From Hyaloscypha bicolor E (Eukaryota; Ascomycota; Leotiomycetes; Helotiales; Hyaloscyphaceae), in the NCBI RefSeq assembly GCF_002865645.1, contig NW_020194684.1, positions 5,123,952 to 5,187,951 of the forward strand: a stretch of DNA of 64,000 bases, read 5' to 3'. Numbering within the stretch: position 1 is the stretch's first letter; the number at the start of each line of letters is the position of its first letter. Shown piece by piece: positions 23,889 to 37,700 of the stretch. The translations under genes and the position numbers were made by a program. A model generated the notes under the pieces. It was not told the DNA's origin and ran no database searches. It saw only the letters and a list, made by a program, of their open reading frames with translations.

Positions 23889-24194
23889 GTGATAGGAAAG
23901 AACTTTCGTTCCATAGGAATTCTATGCCACTTAAACCTAACACCCCCCCTGATTTATATATGCACGCAAGTGAAGTAATGTGAAAAAGGAAGTGAGGAAT
24001 GTACTGTGTATTTGGATTTGTATTAGGCGCACTGCCGATGTGCCGATATAATAAAAGGTATCCTATGTATGAACAACTCCTCTGCCAGAAGTATAGACCG
24101 TGATTGCCTCCTATGATACACCATTTTATCTTTATACCCACGCTAATGCAGCATTAATGGGACAAACGAAATTATGTCATGCTGAGCCAGTTTC
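23889..24194. other. Convergent spacer
   Basis: About 300 AT-rich bases between the stop codons of the Cys-rich gene (plus) and the Flc-like gene (minus). It presumably holds both polyadenylation regions. No coding signal. Confidence 0.5.
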
Positions 24195-26572
24195 CTAGTA
24201 CCCAGCTCCTCGATATTCTCTATAATCTTGCAAGTTTGGTAAAGTAGGTTGCCGGGGGGGACTTTGGCCGTGAAGGAGATGTTCCGCGCTTTCCACACTG
24301 TGCTGTGGCCGGTGCATTTGTGGAGTGTACGGCCGTGGCGTGGGCGCGAATCCTCGTTGCGAGCCGGGTGTGTAAGGACGCAGCGGTGTGTCGTTGGAGT
24401 ATGGGTTCCCGGGCTCGTTCATGAAGCTGTCTGGTGTTTGTTGCTTCACGAGCGGGTGCTTTGGGTCGTTTTCGTATATTGTGTGATTAGGGATGTTGGT
24501 TGGGTCCATGAGGAGCGAATTGCGCGCATCCAAAGGAGTGAGGTTGTCAAGGTCACGGAGTTTCTCGAGTTCCTTGCGGCGCTTGCGGTGGGGGTTCTCC
24601 TTGCAGCACATGATAATTGCATTTACCGCAATGAGGATGGCTAGAACTGCAGTTAAGGCGGACTGCACGGCGATGAGAATGACGCCCGTGACGGTTTGAG
24701 TGGTTTGAGAAATTCCAAGCTCTTTGACGAAGACTAGGATGCAGACCACGGAGAGAGCTCGGACAACTTGGATGAAGATGTTGATGACGTTTCCGCTCCT
24801 TCTCTCGTAAGGACGATTCCAGATGAGCAGACCCAACACTGGATTTGTGTTAGTCTGGTGTGCTATTTTAAGACCATCCCTCACTTACTCAGACACTCAA
24901 TGATCAATTGGGCAACAGTCTGTGTAAGACCGTGCCCATCTGCAGCTGCTAAAACACATCCCCTTGCGAACATATAGATGATGGTTGGGATGAAAAGCCA
25001 CCAGAAATCTTTCTTGTAACAATCATAGAATAACGAATATTTTATCCAGAAATCCTTATTGTCGTAGAGACCGGAGACGTCTCCTTCCATTGCCTTGAGA
25101 CGTTTTGCCGCCTGCCAGATCTTGAAGGTAAAGAAGGCGAGAACACCGGTGAACAGTGCAAGAGTGACACCCGCGAGGGCTTTTGCAGCCCACGAATCCC
25201 CATGTCTGTTTTTGTCAGCCATGCTACGTAATTAAGGGGAATCTATCACTTACGTGAATTGGAAAATACAGTAGAGTACCCAAACACCGTACAAAACGAG
25301 GATCAAGTTAACAATAGAGCGTGCCATTGTTCCCCAGTAATGCTTGCGAAATCCAGTGAGACCCTTGGGGAACGAGCCAAAAAGTGCCCACGTCTCCAAG
25401 ATGACCTTAAAGAGCAAAATTCCTACAACTATCGCAGCCACAACAACAGCTGCGATGAGGAGAACCGTCATGAATGTGTTTGCTTGTGGTACTGACAGCT
25501 CTTCAACATAGGCCTTGATGCCGCTCACCGTGGTCTGAATTGTGGAGTTTGAGGAGCTAGCTGTTGTGGACGAATTGACATTGGTTGAGATCGAATCTCT
25601 GATTAGAAGAATAGCTTCATAAGTCCTTTTCGATGCCTTAGTCGATCCATCACCAAAAACAAGTGTTGCATTCTGAAGAAATTGAACACTGTCTTCGGTA
25701 AGGTTTCCGCCTGTTTTTGATCGAAAGTTATCGATGGACGTCTGCATCGCAGTCCATGGAATCATCCCCGTGCTAAAGCCAAAGTTCTTGGTGAAACTTC
25801 GATAGACTTCTGGGTAGTTGACGGACATCATGCCATTCATGGCAATTCCTTGGAACCAACCCATGGTTTCTCCGAACGATGGACTCGCCGTTCCAGTGCC
25901 ACCGGTGCTTCCTCCGTTCGCAGCAGCACCAATAGCAGAAAACCCCGTGACAAGTAGGGCAGCACCAGCCACGCCTGCTGCAACATATGAGACTGCAGGT
26001 ACGCTGACGGTCTTGCCATTGGTAACTTGGGAGGTTATACAAGCGACATCTGTCCCAGTATCAAGAGCTTTCAGCTGCAAAGTTGCCTGTGCTGCAATGT
26101 CGGGAATCGAGAATGCAATCGAGGGGATCATCGATGCGTATGAAGCAGGGATGTCTTGGGTGCCTGTGGCAGAGAAGGTACCTACGGGTACTGTTTTGCA
26201 AGGTCAGCTAAATCCTGTGGCGTGACACTTATGAAATCAGTATGTCCCAAACCTACCTGGGCATAGCTGAGATACAAAGGTAGTAGAGTCGCAAGGATTG
26301 AAATTGTTTTGGTAGACTTGTTTTCCGTATGCTGTGACGTTGAGAACGGCCGTCACGTTCATACTTTTGGCACTCGTGCCAGCGACATCAAAGGTCACAG
26401 TCTTCGCGTCATTGTCGTATGTGATGTCCAGCTTTTGGACGGTGATGTCCGAGCTCGCTAGACAGGTACTGAATCCAGACGTCGTCAAAACTTGGCCTGC
26501 GAGAGCTTTCCCTGACAGAGATCCGAGCAACAAGAAGGAAATGGCCGATAATGTTGAAAATGGGCGTAGCAT
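24195..26572 (-). CDS. TRP-like flavin-carrier (Flc/Pkd2) family membrane protein
   Basis: Integral membrane protein of 737 residues in the fungal Flc/Pkd2/TRP-ML family. Yeast Flc proteins act in ER and cell-wall homeostasis, FAD transport and calcium signalling. Exons: 26572-26257, 26190-25254, 25205-24889 and 24838-24195. The second intron is 48 nt with a CTGAC branch; a nearer AG would leave only 30 nt. Residues 1-26 form a signal peptide. An ML-like lipid-binding domain with paired Cys (residues about 27-150: FSTCLASSDITVQKLDI, NFNPCDST, LCPVP) precedes a TRP-like membrane region with about nine hydrophobic segments (roughly 160-560). The last ~150 residues are cytosolic, Pro-rich and contain repeated RPYTP motifs (PLRPYTPGSQ, PRPYTPQMH), likely phosphorylation or binding sites. 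It is divergent from the ABC transporter gene across 2.3 kb. Confidence 0.92.
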
Positions 26573-26935
26573 CTTGTCGACAGTGTTAAATGCAAGCCCG
26601 GCTGATGTTTCGCCCACAAATGAATGCCTATCCGGGCCTCGAATCCTCTGAGGCACAAATGTCCCTCCCGTAGTATGATGAAGTAGAAAATTCGTTGAAT
26701 ACTCGACGCTCGTTCGAATATCGTATGTTAAAAGGGATACATGCAAGATGGCCTTCGAAGGATCTACCCGAGGAAAGAAGGGAAAAGAAACACACAAAAA
26801 GGTCGCGTGTTGTGTGCTGGGGGGATTTCAAGAGCTGATCTGATAAAGCGAGGGTCTGGGAGGTAGAACGAGTGGCAGGCAGGCGAGGACTTTGCTGAGG
26901 TGTTCGAGAGTCGATTCGCAGATGTTGAAAGTTGA

Positions 26936-26960
26936 AGAGCAGAGCAGAGCAGAGCAGAGC
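26936..26960. repeat. Microsatellite (AGAGC)5
   Basis: Five perfect AGAGC units in tandem, about 365 bp upstream of the Flc-like start codon. Possibly length-variable between isolates. Confidence 0.9.
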
Positions 26961-27466
26961 ACGCACAAAACACAGACAAGGACGCGGAGTAAATAGGTTC
27001 AAGGCACATGAAAACGAGTGGGTGAGCAGGCAGTGTCGCCAGGATCCTGTTCCGGACCAAGAAGGAGAGGTTCTTGGAGAAGGGCCAGAAGCCAGGGATG
27101 TGCTATCGGACCCACACGAAACAGCCATTTCGGCGCCAAGTGGAGCGATCACCAGCCACTGAAGTCTCTTCCAGCAGGGAGCAGCAGCCCTGGTGAGGAC
27201 GTCGCGCACGGCATTGGCTCGCTTGCAACGGGGCAGGGATCTATTTCGGTTTCCGTTCCATTCGGCCTTGCCCGTGGCTGGGACAGCAGGACAGCGAAAG
27301 ACAGCAGCTGAGCTGGGACTGGACCCCTGATTCGTTGACGCGGTCGACGTCAAAATTTTGTCAACGTTCAACACGAGCTCGATGGTGAAACTTCGATAAA
27401 TTTACATCCTGGGCCCTGGGCCAGATGGCCCCACGAAAAAGCATCGCCACAGCGTTGCGCCGCCAT

Positions 27467-27488
27467 CACCGTCACCGTCACCGTCACC
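27467..27488. repeat. Microsatellite (CACCGT)3+
   Basis: Three perfect CACCGT units followed by a partial fourth, in the divergent intergenic region. Confidence 0.85.
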
Positions 27489-28867
27489 CGCCGTTCAGAG
27501 TCACTTCTCCTCTCTCTCTCTCCCGACGTGCAATTCCGCGTGGGCGACGGTCCGCTGGCACTTTCAGAGAACACCCCCACGCTGTCGAAATGACGTTCTG
27601 TCGATGATACCGGATGTGTTTGATGTGCTGAAATGATCTCTTTATCAAAAGTCTTGGACAAGCTTTCCTAGCCGACCCCCAGGGAAAAGTACAGTAGCGA
27701 GACGAGTCCTCCCCCCGGCCCAGGCTCCAGCCCAAGGAATACGAGTGGAAATCTGCGGCGTCTGATGCATGATGCATCAGTCTAATGCGACTTGCACAGC
27801 CCAGCAGACCCGCACCCACTTTTGGAGATTCGACCTCGAATGGGGGAGTTTATCGCAAGTCCCAAGAAAGGATAAGGTCGGGATAGAAGGCTGCGTCTCC
27901 TTGAAAATTATTTGCGGTCTGCATCATTCGAACAGGAGATTCTCTGGACGGCACGGAATATCTCTCCCTCCAACTTGGCAACGTCCCATGAATCCGTGGC
28001 ATGCCGCGTCAAGAACTTCCGTCAAATTGAATTGCTGCGCCATCACCACTTTGGTCAAAAGGTGTCCCTCGCTCCTGGGAGCACGGGCAGCGCACATCAT
28101 CGATCTCGAGCAGCTCAAGCTCCACTGAAACCAGCGAAAGCCACCTGAAATAGAAACGCTAAACAAATTTGATCTGTTGAGCTCTGGGAAACTCCGAAAG
28201 CGATCATAATAACGACGATAAGAATCCAGAGGCTTGTCCACTTTCTCGAGCGAGACGAAGATGCGCGAAGAAAAGTCTTGGATCATGTGACTTCACCACG
28301 TGCTCGGGGCCATCCAAATGCCGCGTGACTTGCGTTGGGATGGACACCCATCGCATCGGCATACCTGGATGCTATTGGTCGGTTCGTTTGCACTCGGCCG
28401 ACGTGCCTTCGGTACGCGTACCAAATCGATCGTATTCGGGTCGTGGATCTGGGGAAAATCCAACGACACTGCACGAGGCCAGAACTCTGCCTCTCGTGCC
28501 TCTCACCCCCTCTTCCTATCATCCAAATCACTCTTCATGTCCTGAGATTCCCTCTCCCTTTCTTTCGATTTTCGTTTGGTTCTGTGTCGCTTTGTTCTCG
28601 GAAAAAATTAAAAATCCTGTTGCCTTCGGAGCTCAAACTGCCCGGTTTGATTTCCGCTTATTTGCGAGAGGCTGAATCAACGACCTGCAACCTTTTGATA
28701 TCTGTCATTGACTCTCTACTCGATGCCACGTTGTGCTTCATCCCCCTAATCTTCGACCTGTACATTACACCGCGATTGGCCTCTTCTAGACCGTTCCTTC
28801 CCTCACTTCGACCTCTCTCAACCTTCGGAGCCAATTTAGATGGGTGAACCATAGATGCTTGGCGAAG

Positions 28868-31800
28868 ATGGAGAAAGCACCTGTCGACATCAACGCGTCT
28901 AATGTCATCAAAGACGAGAACTCCCAGAAGCCATCCCCACAAGATGATGACCCTGAACCGGATTACTCGAGCAAGGCGACCACGAAGACAACATTCAGTG
29001 ACTACTTACGGATCTTCACCTATTCTACTCTGGGTGATCGAATCCTTTTGGTATGTAGTATTTTTATAGATGAATCCCCTAATCCGAGAATTTTCGGGGT
29101 TGTATTTGCTTTGTAGACACGTCTTTGGACCAAAGGGCTCGTGTAACATTGTTTCAACTTCCGCACCCCTCCCCTCATCAATGCTGACCCCAAGGCAATC
29201 AGACAATTGCCTTTCTTGCTGAGATCGGTACTGGCGTAACATTGCCGTTAATGAACATCATCTTTGGTACACTTTGAGCATTCCTCTCTGGAAAGGGTAT
29301 CTCTAACTCTTCTAGGTCGTCTCGTGGGAAGTTTCAGCACATATGTGGATCCAAATTCGCCAGTAGGAAGAGCCGCGTTCCTCAACAATCTCAATCATCA
29401 AACGTGAGCTGTCTCTCAGTCCCAGTGTTTTTTTATCTTAAATTTCTTGCAAGCTGCTGTTCTGCAATTGCCGGGTTCTGCTACCTTGAAATGAATCTGA
29501 CTCCCATGTATTTCTTTCAAAATCTTCGTTGTACTGACCGTACTTACAGACTCATCATCGTGTACCTTTTTATTGCGCGGTGCGCTCTTAGTTATGGAGC
29601 GATGCTCATTTTTCGAGTTGTTGCCCTCCGAATATCGGCAAAATTACGCCTCGAATACCTCAAAGTATGCTTTTCAGCTTATCCTTATTTCTTAATCGCC
29701 TCTTCAGGATAGGAATACTAACATGTTACCCAGGCGCTGTTCTCACTCTCAATCTCGACCCTTGATACCCTGCCCAGCGGTCAAGCATCAAACACGCTGA
29801 CCAACACAGCCAACGTCCTCCAGGTTGGTATATCGGAAAAGCTTGGAACATTCGTTCAGTTTACGTCCTTGATGGTAGCAGCTATTGTTGTTGCCTTTAC
29901 CTATTCCTGGCTTCTAACCTTGGTTACCAGCTCTCTCCTGGTCTTCATTGGCATTGTCTACGGAATCACAATTCCAATTGTTGTTAAGCAGACTAAGGAA
30001 GTTGAGCACGCGGACGAAAAAGCCTCCTCCATCGCTGGCGAGGTGCTTGGGTCCATTCGAATGATTGTAGCTTGCGGCGCTGAGGGTAGAATTGCGCTCA
30101 AATACGCGGGGTGGATCCAGGAATCACTGCGAAGAGGTCTCAAGCTATCGCCCATGATTGGAGTACAATTCGCTCCTTGTACGTTTGCTCCAATCTCATG
30201 TCCTTGTATTGAACTGACAGTTCCAAAGTGTTCTTCTCCCTCTACGCCACAATGGCTTTATGTTTTTGGTTTGGTTTCAAACTCTTGCTTGCCCATCATA
30301 TCGACAGCATTGCGACGATTATCATTGTCCTCATGTCTGTGATGATGCTTACCTTTTCCATGAGTCAAACTGCTGCGCCTATTATTGCCGCAACAAAGGC
30401 TGCGTCTGCTGCAGCAGACTTTTTTGCTGTCATAGACGCGCCAAAACCTATCATGACTGGCTTGAGAGATCCTGAAGCCTCCGCCACCGAAGATATCACC
30501 TTTGACTCGGTTAACTTTGCATATCCGAGCAGGCCTCATGTCAAGGTTCTGGATGATCTCAACCTTCGGTTCGAACGTGGCAAGATTACTGCCATTGTCG
30601 GTGCTAGTGGATCAGGAAAAAGTACGATTGTGGGCTTGCTGGAACGTTGGTACGACCTCGATCTTGAAAAGAGATACAAACTTCCAAAGAGTGCTGTCAA
30701 GGATAAAAAAGCCGACAAAGACAAAGAGGATGACGACAAGAAAAGTCCCGATGAAGAAGCCCAGACACCTGTTGCTCTTAGCGGCAAGATAATGATCGGG
30801 GAAAAGAACTTAGACGACCTCGAACTGAAGTGGTGGCGTTCTCAGATTGGCCTTGTCCAACAAGAACCATTCATCTTCAATTCGACGATACATCAAAATG
30901 TCGAATATGGCTTGATCGGCACTGAACTTGAGAATGAAAGTGTCGAGAGCAAGAGGAAATTGGTTGAGGACGCCTGCAAGGAGGCATTCGCTGACGAATT
31001 CATCGAGAAGCTACCATTGAAGTATGAAACCCAAGTCGGTGATGCCGGCATCAAGCTTTCTGGCGGACAAAGACAACGACTAGCAATCGCTCGCTCCATT
31101 ATAAAGCGACCTAAGATACTAATTCTGGACGAGGCCACAAGCTCAATCGATGTCCGCGGAGAGCGTTTGGTCCAGGCGGCTTTGGATAAAGTGAGCGAGG
31201 GTAGGACGACCATTACAATCGCTCATCGTCTGTCAACAATCAAGAAGGCAGACAAGATCGTTGTCATGAGGAAAGGCAAATTGATTGAAGAAGGCACCCA
31301 TGACAGCTTACTGGCAAATGAGGACGGAGTCTACTGGGCACTTGTAAATGCTCAAAAGATTTCAATGGGCGAAGATTTTGCTGGAGAATCGGATTTAATC
31401 GAAAGTTCGATAGAACCACTTCAACGCAACATGAGCTCTGCCAGCGGTGAGGCTAACGCTGCCGATGTCGAAGTGGCTTACAAACCTAAGGGCTTCTTCG
31501 GAAGCTTTGGATTTCTTCTGGCTGAACAAACCGGCAACTGGCCGTGGTATCTTCTGCTGTGAGTAAGATTTCAAAGATCCATGAGTGTGAAACTAACCGA
31601 CGCAGATGTGCCGGTTGTGCTGGTGCAGCATCCGCTTATCCTCTACAATCTTGGATTTTCTCTCAGTTGATACTAGTTATCGCAATAATACTCCCCGATG
31701 AGCTTGCGCGTGCAAGTGCTCATTGGGCTCTGATGTTCTTCATTCTCGGAATTGGAGCTGGGGTTGCATACTTCAGCCTGGGTTGGAGTTCAACCACAAT

Positions 31801-33883
31801 CTCAACTGTTAGTTCTCTCCCGCCCGTCGGCAATAGATTTTTATGGAAATATGAATATACCCGACAAAGTGGAACGCTAGGGATTAACTGATTTCTACAG
31901 CACATCTCATGTACGTATCGACAGCAGTATTTCGAAAGTATTCTCGAGAAACCAATTACCTTTTTCGATGATGAGGACAACTCCTCTGGTACCCTGACCG
32001 CTAGAGTTGCGAACGACCCCACGCAACTCCAACAGATGCTCGGCATGAATATGTAACGAACCTATTTCTTTGTCCCATGCCCCGAGCTCCCTATTTCACT
32101 GGATAGGAGCATGAGACATACTCCCGGCTTGCTCCCAGCTCTCTACCCCCCCAAAGAAATATTTTGCTAACTCGTTGTAGGGCTCTAGTTTACACTGCAG
32201 TACTCAGTCTTGTTGGCTGTATTATCATTGCTTTCATTTTTGGTTGGAAGCTCACCGTGCTCACGGTATTTGTGGCGATGCCAATCATTCTTGCCGCCGG
32301 CTTCTTCAGAATTCGATACGAGATCCAGTTCGAGAGCATGAACCAAGCCGTATTTGCTGAATCGTCAAAGTTCGCCGCTGAGTCTATTGGGGCCTTCAGA
32401 ACCGTTTCATCCTTAACCTTGGAAGATATGATATGCCGTCGATACGAGGTCTTGTTACAAGGTCACGTCACTGCGGCTTTCCATAAGTCGAAGTACTCAT
32501 CTCTCGTCTTCGCTGCAAGTGATAGTGTTCAACTTCTCACCATGGCCTTGGCCTTTTGGTATGGCGGTCAACTGCTCGGAAAGGGAGAATACAGCCCCCT
32601 TCAATTCTTTGTGGTTTATTTGGCTGTTATCAATGGAGCAGAAGGAGCAGGGACATTCCTATCATTCGGTCCTAGTAAGTGCTCTCATGTCCTGAATCAC
32701 TGAGAATTCCTACTAACGAATTGCGTCAGACATGGCTCAAGCTTCAGCGGCGGCTAACCGGATCCTCAGCTTCAGGGTAAGAAGTAAGACCGCTTCTAAG
32801 ACGCCTTTAGAGATTCAAGACACAGAAGGAGGCGTTAAGATTGAACTGCGAGACCTGTGGTTCAAGTACCCAACGAGGGACATTCCCATCTTCACTGGTC
32901 TCAACTTGACAGTAAGGTATTCTTTACCCTTACTGAACTGTCCTAATGTTATTCCAGATCGAGAAGGGCAAGTTTGCTGCGTTGGTCGGCTCGTCAGGTT
33001 GTGGCAAGACAAGCATTGTATCCCTACTTGAACGGTATTTCTGGTTCTACTCTGTGTTACTGAAGGCATTCTAATCGCTATTTTTAGCTTCTACGAAGTT
33101 CAAAAGGGAAAAATCCTGTGTAATGGCAGCAACATCGCCGAACTCAATATCCGAGAATACCGCAAAATGATCTCCCTTGTAGCCCAAGAACCCACACTGT
33201 TCCAAGGCTCAATTAAAGAGGTAGGTTCTCCGAGTTATTTCTTCTCCTTCCAGGTTGTTTCGGGAGCTGTGAGACATGTTCTTCCTCCCAAAGGATGCCA
33301 TCTGCCCCCTGGACCAATTTTAATCCCCTCAAATCCATTTTAAAGAAGTAATGCTAACTCGGAAATCTTCCGCTAGAATATCCTACTCGGTGTTGAAGAG
33401 TCGACCAGCACAGAAGCACTCCACCAAGCATGTCGAGATGCCGAGATCCACGACTTCATCATGTCATTGCCCGAAGGCTACCAAACGGACGTGGGAAGCA
33501 AGGGAATCGCACTCTCAGGAGGACAAAAGCAACGCCTTGCCATCGCCAGAGCCCTGATCCGTGATCCCAAGATCCTTCTACTAGACGAAGCGACCTCGAG
33601 TCTCGACTCCGAGAGCGAGAAGTTGGTCCAAGCTGCATTCGAGCGTGCGGGCAAGGGGAGAACTATGGTCGTTGTCGCGCATCGGCTGGCGACTGTCCAG
33701 AATGCGGACGTCATCTTCGTGCTTGGTGAGGGCAAGGTTTTAGAGACTGGTGACCATAACCAACTCTTGAGGAAACGAGGGGTGTATTATCAGATGGTGA
33801 GTCTTGCTCCTGTGATTCTTCTTGAGTGAATGTGTGTACTGATTCATGCGTTTTAGTGTCAATCGCAGGCGCTTGATAGATAG
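28868..33883 (+). CDS. Full-length ABC multidrug exporter (ABCB/MDR type, leptomycin-resistance-like)
   Basis: Membrane efflux pump of 1,303 residues, arranged TMD-NBD-TMD-NBD. Fourteen exons: 28868-29050, 29203-29266, 29316-29403, 29550-29664, 29734-30178, 30229-31558, 31606-31807, 31901-32052, 32181-32674, 32730-32911, 32958-33034, 33088-33220, 33377-33796 and 33857-33883; the sum is a multiple of three. NBD1: Walker A GASGSGKST near residue 422, signature LSGGQRQR near 574, Walker B ILILDEATS. NBD2: Walker A GSSGCGKTS near 1094, signature LSGGQKQR near 1200, LLLDEATSS. A Lys/Asp-rich insertion (about residues 442-482) separates Walker A from the Q-loop of NBD1. The last 27-nt exon gives the C terminus CQSQALDR; without that splice the frame would end in a weak hydrophobic tail. 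Both sites appear catalytically complete. The exported substrate is unknown. Confidence 0.93.
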
Positions 33884-34784
33884 AGAGTTCTATTCGACCA
33901 TCTTCACTTCTTCTAGAGCTAGCTGCGCTATTGGCCTCAAATAATCGGGAGGCATTGACTCCACTTCGTTGTGTAATTTTGTACTTTTTAGATCACTCAC
34001 TACTTGTAGTCCTGAATTTAGTGGCTGAGAACATGGAGAGACGACTCTGCGCTGTGAAAAGTGACCGAGTTATGGCTATTGAGTTGCATTTTCTATTCAG
34101 TACGAACCCCACCAATACAAACTTCAAGGTGAGAGCTTTTGAATACCAATTCAATAACGCTTATGGACGACTGTCATTATTTGTAATTTGACCAGGCTCT
34201 CGCGAAGGATGAAAAAAGCGGCACTAATTTCCAATATCGCCAGTTAACCCTGAACATTTATCGGCGATGGGACTCTGACGTACGGAAGTTTCTAGGACAT
34301 TTGAAAGGAGAAGTCCTCAAATATACAATAATACAGGTGTACGTTTGGAGAGGAAGCATTGGCAATGACCAACCTAGGGGACATTGATTGGTGCCGCCTT
34401 TTCTATCCACGGCTAAGCGGCGCCAAAGTGACTGGTCACGTGATAACTGTTCACTTCTCCTCTTTTCATGTCCTGGTCAACCCTGGGATTAAATTTTGGC
34501 ACCCGGTTCACCTCGGTCATCACCTTGGGTAAACAATCATGATCCTCTGAATTAAATCATACTCCTAGCTTAAGTTGAGTACTTAATCGCAGCCATTTTG
34601 TTCCCACACGGCGAGCTGAGAGTGTGGCGTTAGCTGCCCCGGGCTAAAATCTCACCACCCCAGCCCCATCTTTTACTCCATTCGAGCGGGCGACTAAAGT
34701 AGGTAAACAAGGGCCTCTCTTCGTCCCGATCCGAACCACACTTTCGCATGCGCTGGATGCTAGAAATCAACAACAGCCGTCACG
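33884..34784. other. 0.9-kb intergenic region upstream of Leashin
   Basis: Holds the ABC-transporter 3' end and the Leashin promoter. AT-rich to about 34350, then GC-richer with a GGTCACGTGATAAC segment (CACGTG E-box overlapping a GATA) near 34434-34447. No gene seen. Confidence 0.5.
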
Positions 34785-37700
34785 ATGGCCGACCGACGAC
34801 GCCGGAGCCCCGAAGGCTCCAGCAGAACGAAGGGGAAAGAACCCACGCGCGCAGCCTACGACGAGCCCCCAAGAATGACGAATTATACCGAGCAAGCAAG
34901 AATGCGACCAGGCGCAGAGGAGGTGGCGTACTCCTCCAGCTCCAGCTCGAGCTCGAGCTCGAGCTACATCGATATCTCACGAACATACTCGAGGAAGTTC
35001 GGGCTCCGCGCATTCTTCACTGCGCCTTCCGAGCGCCGACGTCTGCGCCGACGCAGGAGCAGCCGCTTGTTCAGGAATGCGAACTCGTCGTCCTCGACCG
35101 TGAACAGCGACCTTGCGTATGGAACGGGCTTTATCAAGCGCCCGAAGCGCAGAGGTGTTAGAGCTAGGAATGGGAGGGAGATTGGCACTGAGAGAGCTAG
35201 TGATAGGGAGAATAATCGGAGAAGTAGAGGAGAGAGGAGGGAGGACGCGGCGGCGGCGAGAGGACCGCTTGCAAGGGCTCAGACTGATGCGGAGATATTG
35301 GCTATTGGCGCTGGCCTGGCGAAGCTTGCGAGAGATCAGAATAGGAGAGATTTGATGGAGGCAAGGAATAGCAATCGAGGAGATCTAATTGCCGGGGGTT
35401 CGACCACTGGATTCAATAATCAGGGACCGAGTCGCGGATTGGTAAACTCGAGGCCATCACATGGATCAGATACTGTTGATGAGGAAGGGTGGGAGTCGGC
35501 TTCTGAATCCGAAGAAAGTGTCGATTCAAGATTAGCGTTCGGGGAACCAAGCAAAAGCAGTGGAGGCTTTTTCGGACTCTTTGGAAGGAAGAAGGGACGG
35601 CCCTTGAGTAGGAAGGACTCCGTAGTCGATCCCCGACTTTTCGGGCCCCAGAATACCCTACATGGTATTGTTACTGAACCCGTTGGATTTGATGAAATTA
35701 CGCCATGGGCTTCCACCAATGACTTTGGACAGCAGTTTTCAGAGGGTCCAGGAATCGGTCCAAGTCACACCGGTTCTCAAGCATCACTACAACGAGTCTA
35801 TCCTATTCCTACCTCAGACCCGGGAAGATTCGACGCCAGAGCAGCTTCAGAGGTTTCTGGGCCAGAGCCAATTGTCGTCAGTCGACCAGGCCCTATCCCC
35901 ATCCAGCAGCCTCAACCTATGGTGCCTATTTCTCAGAGTGTTTATGGGCGAAGGGAATCAGGTAGCATCTCAAAGCGGGATTCAACTTCGTCTGGTCGAG
36001 GCAAATCGCTTGCTGAAGCTGCCCTAGTGGGTGTTGCCGGTGCCGCGGTCGGTGCAACAATTGCTTCTAGCAGGGATGATCGAAAGAGAAGAGAAGACGA
36101 AGAATTGGATGAGAGAACCCGCATCAGACGTCGTGATAGCGAGAAAGAGAGCAAAGACGACCGACGCCGAGAGAAGCGTGGTAGTCCGGACCGAGAGGAA
36201 CGCAGAGAGAAACGTCGAGAGAAGGATGATTCCTCTCGAGTGTCTTCTGACAAGCGCCGCGAGAGGCGTAAAGACGAGACTCGCGAAGAAAGGGATGAAA
36301 GACGTCGTCTTAGGGACGAACCCCGGGACGAGAAAGATGAGAGACGTGAGAACCGACGGGAGGAGCGACGCAACGAGCGGTTTGATGATCGAGGCTCGGC
36401 TCGCCGCACTAAGAGCGAGACAGCTGTGCCTACAACTGTTATTGATCCTTTCCAGTACCAGGTTCCAGATGATGCTTTCGAGACTGTGGCTACGGAGCCT
36501 TCTCAAAGGACAATCGAAGCAGCTCCTGCAGTTCACTATGTTACTGTCGAGCGTGAACCGGACTTCAGTCGTATTGCACCAATTAGGGATGCACGCACGC
36601 CTGACTTTATGCATATGCATCGCCAAAATCCGCCCAAATATGTGGATAGTGGTCCGGGAGATCGGGAGTACGATTCTCGTGACCGAGCATTGCATGAAGC
36701 CGAGGAGATATACGAAGAGACGACACACTCTACAGCTCCTATTGCTGCAGCTGCGTTCGGTGCTGCAGTTGCTGCCGTCCACCATGCCGACGCCGAGCGT
36801 GAAACTAGATCCGACAAACGCAGAGATGAGAGGCGTGGTGAAAAAGGAAGCTCTTATGATGATTATGACTCCAAACCGCGTGATAAGAAGCCCGAGAAGG
36901 GAAGAGATCCTGTTCAGGAAGAAGCAGACAGGGCATACCGCGAGATTGTCATGGCACGGAAAATCGCATCACAAGTCATTCGCTCCCGTAGCAATTCCCC
37001 TGATCGCTCGGTTGTGGAGAAGTACACAGCAGAGGAGGAAGAGGAGCCCGTCCGAATAGTTACTCCGCCTGGGATGGAAGACCAGAAGAAAGTTGGACCT
37101 TATGATGCTCCAAACGCTGATTTCCAACTCGACCACGTCTTGGAGGATCCTTTAGACTTGCGGAATTTCAGGATCTCGCCCACGAACATGGTCCGTGTTG
37201 ATGCTGAAGGTCCATATCTGAAGCGGGATCCCGATGCTGACCGGCCTCGTCCGTTCCTAAATCTTGTTCACCCAACCCCTACGCCATCGCCTGCGCCTGA
37301 GAAGCAAGCCGATCGTTCTGAACCTGCTACTTCATCAGAGCCCAAGGATCGCAGAGACTCAAAACGGTCCTCTACTTCTGATGTCAAGTCAAAGGATGAG
37401 GTGGTTGATTCACCCACTGCTTCGAATGTATCCAAAGGCGTTACTTGGGGCGAAAATGAGACCAAGCACTTCGAGGTTGAAAGCCCATCCGAGCACAGAG
37501 ATGAGTTTGTGTCGAAATCCGACATCAACGCTCGAGAATCTCAAGAGGAGCCGCAACCTAGTGCCAGCCCCAAGTCCAAGGGATGGGCTGCCCTTAGAGG
37601 TGCCTTTATGGGAGCTGCGGCTGCGGCTGCGGCTGCGAGCTCAAGTGAAACTTCGAAAGCATCGGAATCTAAAGAAGATGAGAAGAAGGATGCACCTTAC

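Larger units (their letters stand above)
26573..28867. other. 2.3-kb divergent intergenic region (Flc-like / ABC transporter)
   Basis: Contains the promoters of both flanking genes plus two microsatellites. Long frames occur on both strands but conflict and show no domains. The last ~350 bases before 28868 are CT-rich, like a long 5' UTR. Confidence 0.55.

Noticed and set aside
25224..25253. 30-nt intron ending just before an ATG in the Flc-like gene
   Set aside because: Too short; the CAG 18 bases further gives a 48-nt intron with a proper CTGAC branch and the same frame.
26628..27374. 248-codon minus-strand frame upstream of the Flc-like gene
   Set aside because: Low-complexity and Ser/Cys-rich without domain; overlaps the Flc 5' UTR and a microsatellite.
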